Assembly (NCBI GenBank): GCA_036732565.1
Contig: DAINCF010000241.1
Location: 1 to 10,528, forward strand
Length of the DNA stretch: 10,528 bases
Direction of reading: 5' to 3'
Source of the DNA: JAIVJN01 sp036732565
GTDB taxonomy: Bacteria; Acidobacteriota; Vicinamibacteria; Vicinamibacterales; UBA2999
The position numbers were made by a program, and so were the translations under genes. Shown here piece after piece: positions 1-5,545 of this stretch; position 1 is the first letter of the stretch, and each line of letters begins with the position of its first letter. The notes under the pieces were generated by a model that was not told where the DNA came from, searched no databases, and saw only the letters and a list, made by a program, of their open reading frames with translations.

Positions 1-60
1 AGCCGCCCCTACACCGCGGTTCGCGAGCCGCCCCTACACCGCGGTTCGCGAACCGCCCCT
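1..60. repeat. 25-bp tandem repeat with 16-bp palindrome
   Basis: Two identical 25-bp units lie at 1-25 and 26-50, followed by a third that matches for 12 bases with one change (51-62) and then diverges. Each unit begins with the GC-rich block AGCCGCCCCTACA and ends in GCGGTTCGCG. The junction of units 2 and 3 makes a perfect 16-bp palindrome, GCGGTTCGCGAACCGC, at 41-56; the equivalent junction at 16-31 has one mismatch. The repeat lies directly 3' of the minus-strand TerC gene and could form a hairpin in its transcript. There is no T-run after it, so a classical intrinsic terminator is not supported. The array begins at or beyond the window edge, so its full length is unknown. It resembles the REP-like GGGGCGG palindromes dispersed in many genomes; that likeness is from memory. 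Confidence 0.85.
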
Positions 61-66
61 ACGCGA

Positions 67-843
67 TCACTTGTAGACACCCTCACGCTCGCGGTTCGTC
101 TCCGCCTTTTTTTCCTCGTCTTTGATCAACTGCTCGCTGTCCGGGTCGAAGGTCGGCACCGGTCCGATACGACGCGCGTAGACGTACGACGCCGCGAAAA
201 TCAGGATGATCAGCCCAATCGACAGCCACTGCGGAATCCCGAACGGCACGACGTGAATCTGGTGCAGATACTCGACCACCAGCTTGACGCCCACCCACGC
301 GATGATCACGAACGCCCCGTCCACCAGCGCCGGGTACTTCTTGATCAGCTCGATGAGCTGTCCGGCCACGAGTCGCATCGCGACGATGCCGAGGATGCCG
401 CCGAGGATGACGACCCAGAGCTTGTCGGATACCGCGACGGCGACGAGGATCGAATCGATCGAGAACGCGAGGTTGACGAGCTCGACGCGGACCACGGTCG
501 CCCAGAACGCGGAGAGGCCAAAGGCCGGCTTCGCTCTGGGCGGGCCCTTCTCATCCGCCCCATGCCCGCTCTGCCGGAAGTGCTGATAGGTGAGATAGAG
601 CAAGTAGAGGCCGCCGGCGAGCTTCACCCACACCACTTGAATCAGGTAGGCGGCGAGGAGCGTCGCGATCGTGCGGAAGACGAAGCCGCCGATCAACCCG
701 TAGCGCAGCGCCTTGTGGTGTTGCTCGCGCGGCAGGCCGAGCACCATGATCGCCATGACCAACGCGTTGTCGGCGCTCAGAAGGCCTTCGAGGACAATCA
801 GGAGGCCGATGGTGACGAAATCAGTGATCTGAACGTCGAACAT
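67..843 (-). CDS. TerC-family integral membrane protein
   Basis: A 258-residue polytopic membrane protein of the TerC/Alx (YkoY/YceF) family, whose studied members export manganese or affect metal and tellurite resistance. The family's acidic metal-site motifs are present: EGLLSADNALVMA near residues 19-31 (Glu19, Asp25, Asn26) and ELVNLAFSIDS near 121-131 (Glu121, Asp130). Hydrophobic segments run through residues 10-35, 50-85, 115-160 and 173-225, with a charged cytosolic-type loop at 90-107 and a hydrophilic, Lys/Glu-rich C-tail from about 225. ATG at 843 is preferred over an in-frame TTG at 867 because it matches the family's short N-terminus before the first membrane helix; neither has a clear Shine-Dalgarno. 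It follows the alkylation-repair gene by 33 nt and is probably cotranscribed. Manganese is inferred from relatives, and no metal riboswitch is seen upstream. Confidence 0.93.
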   Translation of the reverse strand: MFDVQITDFVTIGLLIVLEGLLSADNALVMAIMVLGLPREQHHKALRYGLIGGFVFRTIATLLAAYLIQVVWVKLAGGLYLLYLTYQHFRQSGHGADEKGPPRAKPAFGLSAFWATVVRVELVNLAFSIDSILVAVAVSDKLWVVILGGILGIVAMRLVAGQLIELIKKYPALVDGAFVIIAWVGVKLVVEYLHQIHVVPFGIPQWLSIGLIILIFAASYVYARRIGPVPTFDPDSEQLIKDEEKKAETNREREGVYK

Positions 844-876
844 CCGGACAAGTATGACCGACCGCAACAGGCGTTG

Positions 877-1572
877 TCATCTTGACGCGGCCGGGCGGCG
901 CCGCAGTCGCGTGCGCACCGCATCGGACTGCAATTCGTTGAGCACATCGCGGCCAATCCATCGCGCCGCGCGGTGGTCCTGCGTTCGCAGGCGTTCGGCC
1001 ACGCCGATGGCGGTGGCGTTCAGCCGCCGGCTGCGCTTCCCCATCTGGCGCAACGCCCAACTCACGCCCTTCGTGACCATCGGCCGATCATCGGCGGCGA
1101 TGGCCTCGAGCCGCGGCATGCAGGCCTCGAACGGCGCATCGCTCGCGGCCTTGTCGTGCACGGCCAACGCCGCGATCAGCGCGCATCCCGCCCGTCGCAC
1201 GAATTCGGCCTTGCGCCGCGGCCATGCGGCGGCCTTGCTCCAGCGCGGTGGCGCATAGCTGAAGAGATGAAGGCAGACCGAGTCGCACACCGCCCAGTTG
1301 TCGAAGTCGCGGGCCCACTGCTCCATCTGGGAGGCGGTCACCAGCTTCGGATCGTCGATGAACGACGCCAGGATGCGCGCCTCGAGCCAACCGGACGCCC
1401 ACAACTTCAGCGCCAGCTCGTGATCGCGACCGATCGTCTTCACGAGCGGACGCATGGTCGCCATCGAGACGCCGAATATGTTCGGCGAGGAGATGCCGTA
1501 GCGCGCCATCCCTTCCCGATTGCGGGCGGTGCCGCGTGCGTTCAACCACGCGAGGACCTTTTCCGGGGTCAT
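877..1572 (-). CDS. AlkD-like DNA alkylation repair protein
   Basis: A 231-residue, helix-rich protein of the DNA alkylation repair family (PF08713, HEAT-like repeats), related to Bacillus cereus AlkD, a glycosylase that removes N3- and N7-alkylated purines without flipping the base. Key AlkD residues have counterparts here: Trp93 and Asp97 in DNWAVCDSV (like Trp109 and Asp113 of AlkD) and Trp172 in GVSWALRQMGK (like Trp187). With Trp and Asp intact, activity is likely. The N-terminus MTPEKVLAWL and the segment RYGISSPNIFGVSMATMRPLVK fit family members. The ATG at 1572 overlaps the stop of the MBOAT gene by one base (TAATG), which suggests translational coupling. The reading frame stays open upstream to 2313, but that part is a shadow of the MBOAT gene. 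Its tie to the neighbouring envelope genes is unclear. Confidence 0.93.
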   Translation of the reverse strand: MTPEKVLAWLNARGTARNREGMARYGISSPNIFGVSMATMRPLVKTIGRDHELALKLWASGWLEARILASFIDDPKLVTASQMEQWARDFDNWAVCDSVCLHLFSYAPPRWSKAAAWPRRKAEFVRRAGCALIAALAVHDKAASDAPFEACMPRLEAIAADDRPMVTKGVSWALRQMGKRSRRLNATAIGVAERLRTQDHRAARWIGRDVLNELQSDAVRTRLRRRPAASR

Positions 1573-3026
1573 TAGAACTGGAAGTAGATGAACGCGCTCG
1601 TGCCGCCGTACAAGGACACGATGCCGTAAGCCATCGCCGCGGCGAGCGCCGCGCGAGCCGAGGGCCCGAGCGGCGACACGTGCTGGCGCTCCTGGAGCCA
1701 CGTCCAGACGTGGAGCACGACCAACGGCAAGAGAAACGCGGAGCCCGCCAGCGCCCACGCAGGGAGCGGGCCGAAGTCCAAGGTCGAGAGATTGGCGATG
1801 AACGCGGTCGCTCCGTCGAAGGTCTCGCTGCGGAAGAAGATCCAGGCGACGAGCACGACGGCTTGCACGACCAGGAACCACACGGCGCGCACCGTGGGCG
1901 ATTCCCGCCACGTCCGGCCCGGAGGCGTTCTTTGCGGTCCGTCTGGCCGGGGACCATAGAGGCCGAGGCCGCGCTCGACGGCCAGCGCGATCCCGTGCAG
2001 CGCTCCCCATGCCAGGAAGGTGTAATACGCCCCGTGCCACAAGCCGCCGAGAATCATCACCAGCAGCAGATTCACATAGGTTCGCGCCCGGGATCCCCGG
2101 TTGCCGCCCAGTGGCACGTACAAGTAGTCGCGCAGCCAGCGTGACAGCGTCATGTGCCAGCGCTCCCAGAAATTCTTGAGCGAGGTCGCGACGTACGGCG
2201 CGTTGAAGTTGATCGGCAGCCGATAGCCCAGCAGATAAGCCAATCCTCGCGCGATGCTGGAGTAGCCCGCGAAGTCGGCCAGGATCTGCCCCGAGAACAT
2301 CACCGCCAGCCACAGCGCGAACGACGCGTTGGTCGCCTCGACGTATCCCTTGGCCCAGTGCTCGTTCACGTACGCGGCGATGTTGTCCGCGCAGACCATC
2401 TTCAAGAAGAAGCCGTAGACGATGAGCCAGATGCCTTCGTAGAAGACGACCAGTCGAAGCCGTCGCGGTCGCGGCAGCTGCGGGAGGAACTCGCTGGCCC
2501 GCGCGATGGGCCCCGCCACCAGCTGCGGGAAGAACGTGATGAAGAGGAGAAACCGCCCAAAGCTTCGCGCCGCGGGAATGACCCCCCGATAGACGTCAAT
2601 GGTGTACGACAGCGATTGGAAGGTGTAGAAACTGATGCCCATCGGCAGCAGTAAGTTCAGATCGGGCGTCCGCACGTTCATGCCCAGCAGAACGCCGAGA
2701 TCCTCGGCGGCCCTCAACGTGAACGCGCCGTACTTGAAGAAGCCGAGCAGCCCGAGGTTCGTGAGCAACGAGGCGATCAGAATGAAGCGCCGTGTGCCCC
2801 GCTTCTCCATCGGCGTCCGTGCCAGCCACAGCCCCACGGTGTAGTCGACCGTGGCGCTCCACAGCAAGACGAGTAGATAGATGGGTACGTGCCAGGCGTA
2901 GAACACGAAGCTGGAGAGCAGGAGCAGCACGAGGAACGGCCGCTCGGTCTTGCGGCGACCGATCGTCAGACGAGCGGCGAAGACGATGAGGAAGAGGGCG
3001 ACGAACGCCCACGAGACGAAGCTCAC
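1572..3026 (-). CDS. MBOAT O-acyltransferase, AlgI-like
   Basis: A 484-residue membrane-bound O-acyltransferase of the AlgI/DltB/PatA class. Such proteins take an acyl group, usually acetyl, from a cytosolic donor and pass it across the membrane for modification of an envelope polymer. The sequence has about ten hydrophobic segments and the class signatures: GFFKYGAF (96-103), LLPMGISFYTFQSLSYTIDVYRG (126-148), FFPQLVAGPI (165-174), NFWERWHMTLSRWLRDYLYVPLGGN (285-309) and GGLWHGAYYTFLAWGALHG (327-345). His331 in the WHG motif is the expected catalytic histidine; His291 and His344 are also conserved types. The C-terminus FIYFQF is typical of AlgI proteins. The start is a GTG 7 nt after the stop of the SGNH-like gene, with no strong Shine-Dalgarno. 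The polymer acetylated is unknown because no glycosyltransferase or polymer gene is in view. Confidence 0.95.
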   Translation of the reverse strand: MSFVSWAFVALFLIVFAARLTIGRRKTERPFLVLLLLSSFVFYAWHVPIYLLVLLWSATVDYTVGLWLARTPMEKRGTRRFILIASLLTNLGLLGFFKYGAFTLRAAEDLGVLLGMNVRTPDLNLLLPMGISFYTFQSLSYTIDVYRGVIPAARSFGRFLLFITFFPQLVAGPIARASEFLPQLPRPRRLRLVVFYEGIWLIVYGFFLKMVCADNIAAYVNEHWAKGYVEATNASFALWLAVMFSGQILADFAGYSSIARGLAYLLGYRLPINFNAPYVATSLKNFWERWHMTLSRWLRDYLYVPLGGNRGSRARTYVNLLLVMILGGLWHGAYYTFLAWGALHGIALAVERGLGLYGPRPDGPQRTPPGRTWRESPTVRAVWFLVVQAVVLVAWIFFRSETFDGATAFIANLSTLDFGPLPAWALAGSAFLLPLVVLHVWTWLQERQHVSPLGPSARAALAAAMAYGIVSLYGGTSAFIYFQF

Positions 3027-3033
3027 TCGATGC

Positions 3034-4023
3034 CTAGCGTTCGGGAATGAACGGATCCAGGGCCTGGACGAAGCGCTCGCTCCAAATCGTCGCGCTGTCC
3101 TCCGTCAGATGGCTCTCGTCATGGCTCGTGAGGCCATCGACCATCGGCACGGCGAGTGGAACATCGAGCGCTTTGGCCACATCCCCGGCCTCTCGTGTTT
3201 CGGGCGCCGAGGTCGGGACGAACGTCAGGACCAGCTGGCCCCCACGATCCTCGATCTCGTCCTTGAAGCGCCGCGCGGCCTCGATCATCCACGGCGCTGC
3301 GGCGCCACCCGGGACGCCCATCGGCACCGCATGATCGCCGTCGGGCCAGGGCGACACGCGCCACGTGCCATTGCGCCGCGATCGATAGGCGATGAACTCG
3401 TCGCCGTCGGCGAGCCCAGGTCGCTCGAAGAGATCGAACCAATGCGGCACGAACCGGTGCGCCGCCCGCCGTACGTCATGCGCCGTCTCGTTCTCCCATT
3501 GCAGCTTGATCGCCTCGAAGCGGTTGTCGTCCATGACCTCGGTGGCCCACTCGCTCAAATCGCGGCCGAAGAACCCATCGGCATTGACGACCACGAGCCT
3601 GGGCCGGAGATCGAAGCGGCGCAGGATCTCCATCGGGAACAGATCGCCCTCGCGGAAGCCGAACCCCATGACGTAATAGCGCAGCCCGCGCGACTCGAAG
3701 TACGCGTCGAGCACGCGCGGCCGAAGCGCGAACATCAGCCGTGAATTGCCGAGGAACAGCACCTCGGCCTTCTGGAGCGCGTCGACGGCCCTCCGGTCGA
3801 GGCCGAAGTAATGGACGTGATGGTCGACGTGCCCACCGCGGTCGGCGGCGAGGTACGCCTCGTCCTCCGGCGGCGAATCGGCGAGCGCGATATGGGGCAC
3901 GCGGTCCGCGAGCGCGGGGAGCGCCGTTTGGACCAGCGCCGTGAACGCTGCCAGGCCGACGAAGACCGCGACGAAGACGAAAGCAGGAGCGAGGGAGGAG
4001 TGATGCAAGCTCAACCGAGTCAA
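3034..4023 (-). CDS. Membrane-anchored SGNH-like (AlgJ/AlgX-type) protein
   Basis: A 329-residue protein with one N-terminal membrane helix (about residues 11-31) and a soluble, probably periplasmic domain. LFLGNSRLMF at 89-98 looks like SGNH block I with Ser94 as nucleophile. HDESHLTEDS at 301-310 supplies a DxxH motif (Asp302, His305) near the C-terminus. VVVNADGFFGRD at 144-155 and LVLTFVPTSAP at 264-274 fit central strands of the fold. SGNH proteins beside an MBOAT (AlgJ/AlgX, PatB, DltD) catalyse or assist the final acyl transfer, which is the likely role here. The start is uncertain: the frame has no ATG before residue 98. TTG at 4023 (used), 4014 and 4008 are candidates; an in-frame TAA lies 15 nt before 4023. 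A TAAGAT box (4038-4033, minus strand) could be a weak -10. A His-rich stretch, HVDHHVHYF, sits at 65-73. Confidence 0.8.
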   Translation of the reverse strand: MTRLSLHHSSLAPAFVFVAVFVGLAAFTALVQTALPALADRVPHIALADSPPEDEAYLAADRGGHVDHHVHYFGLDRRAVDALQKAEVLFLGNSRLMFALRPRVLDAYFESRGLRYYVMGFGFREGDLFPMEILRRFDLRPRLVVVNADGFFGRDLSEWATEVMDDNRFEAIKLQWENETAHDVRRAAHRFVPHWFDLFERPGLADGDEFIAYRSRRNGTWRVSPWPDGDHAVPMGVPGGAAAPWMIEAARRFKDEIEDRGGQLVLTFVPTSAPETREAGDVAKALDVPLAVPMVDGLTSHDESHLTEDSATIWSERFVQALDPFIPER

Positions 4024-4077
4024 CTTTTTTCTATCTTAGTGGATGTCGACGGACGTGCTGCTCGGTTTTTCGCCAAC

Positions 4078-4098
4078 CTTGACTCGACTCGTATCAAG
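4078..4098. promoter_or_regulatory. HAIR-like HspR operator
   Basis: The inverted repeat CTTGACT-N7-TATCAAG has arms at 4078-4084 and 4092-4098 with a spacer at 4085-4091. The known HspR-associated inverted repeat is CTTGAGT-N7-ACTCAAG. The left arm differs at one position and the right arm at two, and the 7-nt spacer is exact. It covers the -35 box and part of the spacer of the promoter driving hspR, the placement expected for an autoregulatory repressor site. No second copy was seen before clpB or ftsH. Confidence 0.68.
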
Positions 4099-4107
4099 TC
4101 CTACACT
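4079..4107 (+). promoter_or_regulatory. Sigma70-type promoter of the hspR operon
   Basis: The -35 box TTGACT (4079-4084; one change from TTGACA) and the -10 box TACACT (4102-4107) are separated by exactly 17 nt. Transcription would start near 4113-4116, so the leader before the hspR start is only about 6 to 15 nt, close to leaderless. Both boxes are touched or bracketed by the HAIR-like inverted repeat. Confidence 0.7.
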
Positions 4108-4127
4108 CGATCCAGAGCCTGGTGGCG

Positions 4128-4475
4128 ATGAGCGACGATCTGGTCTTCATCTCGGTCGCAGCGCAGATACTCGAGATGCATCCTCAGACGCTGCGCAAGT
4201 ACGAACGGTTGGGGCTGGTGCGACCGGCACGGACCATCGGCAGCATACGACTCTACTCGCGGGCGGAGATCGAGCGCATCCGCTTCATCAAGTATTTGGT
4301 CGAGGACGAGGGTGTGAACCTCGCCGGCGTGCAGCGGCTGTTGTCGCTTGCCGAGATCCTGCAACGGATTCAACCGCTCGTGCGTGAAGGCGCCCTCACG
4401 CGCGACGCGACCCGTCGCCGCCTCATGCGTGAGATCGACCAGCTCGGCGCGCTGCTCGGGATGCGAGAGGTCTGA
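4128..4475 (+). CDS. hspR: HspR-like MerR-family heat-shock repressor
   Basis: A 115-residue MerR-type DNA-binding protein matching HspR, the repressor of chaperone genes in Streptomyces, Helicobacter, Campylobacter and others. Residues 7-25 form the winged-helix N-terminus. The hallmark MHPQTLRKYERLGLVRPAR lies at 17-35, then the wing GSIRLYS (38-44) and the helix AEIERIRFIKYLVEDEGVNLAGVQRLL. The C-terminal part is short and helical with no Cys cluster, which argues against a metal-sensing MerR. In Streptomyces, HspR uses DnaK as co-repressor; here the partner would have to be encoded elsewhere. ATG at 4128 is used; GTG at 4122 in the same frame is possible and gives two more residues. It is the first gene of the chaperone operon, just behind a promoter with a HAIR-like operator, so it very likely represses itself. 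dnaJ begins one base after its stop. Confidence 0.92.
   Translation: MSDDLVFISVAAQILEMHPQTLRKYERLGLVRPARTIGSIRLYSRAEIERIRFIKYLVEDEGVNLAGVQRLLSLAEILQRIQPLVREGALTRDATRRRLMREIDQLGALLGMREV
4465..4470 (+). promoter_or_regulatory. Ribosome binding site deciding the dnaJ GTG start
   Basis: GAGAGG lies 6 nt before the GTG at 4477 and inside the last codons of hspR. This supports GTG 4477 as the dnaJ start over the longer open frame beginning at 4348. Confidence 0.75.
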
Positions 4476-4476
4476 C

Positions 4477-5451
4477 GTGGACTTCAAAGACTATTACGCG
4501 ACGCTCGGCGTGCCGAAAGCGGCGTCGGCCAAGGACATCAAGGCCGCGTTCCGCCGGCTTGCGCGGAAGCATCACCCAGACGTCAATCCGGGCGACAAGG
4601 CCGCCGAGACCAAGTTCAAAGAGGTCAACGAGGCCTACGAGGTGCTCGGCGACGCCGAGAAGCGGAAGAAGTACGACGAGCTCGGGGCCAACTGGCGCAT
4701 GTACGAACAGGCCGAGCGCCAGGGGGCGCCGCCAGGCGCCGGACAACGCTATACCTGGAGTCCAGGTGCCGGCGGCTTCCGTCCGATGACCGAAGAGGAG
4801 ATGTCCCAGATGTTCGGCGGGGCGGACGACGACAGTCCCTTCTCCGATTTCTTCAGGCAGTTCTTCGGCGGCGCGGGCGGTGCGACGCGAACGAGAGGGC
4901 GTCGCGCGCGGGCTCAGGTCGGGCGCGACTTCGAGCACCCGATCGAGCTCAACCTCGAGGACGTGCTGAAAGGCGCGACGCAGCGCCTGAACGTTCGACA
5001 CGACGGCGACGTGCGCCAGGTCGAGGTCCGCATTCCGCCCGGCGTGAACGATGGCTCGCGTGTGCGTGTGGCTGGCGAGGGAGAACGCGGCAGCGGCGAC
5101 GCGCCCGCCGGCGATCTTTATTTGCGCGTGCACTTGCGGCCGCATCCGCGCTTCGAGCGCAAGGGCCGTGACGTCTACACCAAGGTTCGCGTCCCGCTGA
5201 CGACGGCCGTCCTCGGTGGCGAGGTGGAAGTGCCGACGCTGGGCGGTAAGCCGCTGCGGCTGAAGGTGCCGCCGATGACGCAGAACGGCCAGGTGTTTCG
5301 CCTCCGCGGTCACGGTCTGCCAGCGGTCGGAAAGCCCGACGATCGGGGCGACCTCTACGCCACGACCGAGGTCGCCCTGCCGTCGAGGCTGACGCCCGAA
5401 GCGCAAAAACATTTCGAAGCCATTCGGGAGATTGAGAACAAGTCGGCTTGA
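4477..5451 (+). CDS. dnaJ: DnaJ/CbpA-type J-domain co-chaperone
   Basis: A 324-residue Hsp40 that stimulates DnaK ATPase and delivers substrates. The J-domain covers residues 1-70, starting VDFKDYYATLGVPK, with the essential HPD motif at 33-35 and the helix NEAYEVLGDAEKRKKYDELG. A Gly/Phe-rich linker follows (about 85-150, including FGGADDDSPFSDFFRQFFGG). Two beta-type substrate-binding domains occupy 150-310, with GRDFEHPIELNLEDVLKG and DLYLRVHLRPHPRFERKGRDVY as landmarks. There is no CxxCxGxG zinc-finger cluster, so it is a class B (CbpA-like) protein rather than canonical DnaJ. It starts one base after the hspR stop, giving tight coupling. A cbpA-hspR pairing is also known in Helicobacter pylori. 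The stop codon lies inside the first unit of a downstream repeat. Confidence 0.95.
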   Translation: MDFKDYYATLGVPKAASAKDIKAAFRRLARKHHPDVNPGDKAAETKFKEVNEAYEVLGDAEKRKKYDELGANWRMYEQAERQGAPPGAGQRYTWSPGAGGFRPMTEEEMSQMFGGADDDSPFSDFFRQFFGGAGGATRTRGRRARAQVGRDFEHPIELNLEDVLKGATQRLNVRHDGDVRQVEVRIPPGVNDGSRVRVAGEGERGSGDAPAGDLYLRVHLRPHPRFERKGRDVYTKVRVPLTTAVLGGEVEVPTLGGKPLRLKVPPMTQNGQVFRLRGHGLPAVGKPDDRGDLYATTEVALPSRLTPEAQKHFEAIREIENKSA

Positions 5452-5525
5452 AGGCTTGGGGGCTTAAAGGTACGAAATCCCGGTCCCCTCGTACCTCCAA
5501 GCCCTCAAGCCTCCAGGCCTCCAAG
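5447..5525. repeat. Inverted array of 8-bp units (29-bp stem) between dnaJ and clpB
   Basis: Three 8-bp units of the form CTTRRRGG stand at 5447-5454, 5455-5462 and 5463-5470. After a spacer come four units in the opposite orientation, CCTCCAAG or close variants, at 5494-5501, 5502-5509, 5510-5517 and 5518-5525. Residues 5447-5475 can pair with 5489-5517 around a 13-nt loop (5476-5488), giving a stem of about 29 bp with only a few mismatches or G-U pairs. The first unit contains the dnaJ stop codon. No T-run follows, so it is not a standard terminator. It may be a processing or stability element in the mRNA, or a partial transcription barrier. It fills most of the 94-nt dnaJ-clpB gap; no separate promoter is convincing there. 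Confidence 0.85.
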
Positions 5526-5545
5526 CCCCTAGAAAATGAATGACG

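Noticed and set aside
844..876. Manganese-type (yybP-ykoY) riboswitch before the TerC gene
   Set aside because: Only 33 nt separate it from the preceding gene, too short for that structure.
253..885. 210-codon plus-strand frame opposite the TerC gene
   Set aside because: The minus-strand TerC protein has clear membrane and metal-site motifs; this frame is an Asp/Arg/Glu-rich shadow.
1573..2313. Upstream extension of the alkylation-repair frame, giving a 478-residue fusion
   Set aside because: The added part is out of frame within the MBOAT gene and shows only Arg/Ala-rich shadow sequence; the repair domain begins at ATG 1572 directly after the MBOAT stop.
5453..5511. Intrinsic terminator after dnaJ
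   Set aside because: The stem is strong but no T-run follows on the plus strand; the next bases are CTCCAGGCC.
5447..5545. Second HAIR site or separate promoter before clpB
   Set aside because: CTTGAAG and CTCAAG occur (5447-5453, 5504-5509) but as repeat units 50 nt apart, not with a 7-nt spacer, and no paired -35/-10 boxes are present.
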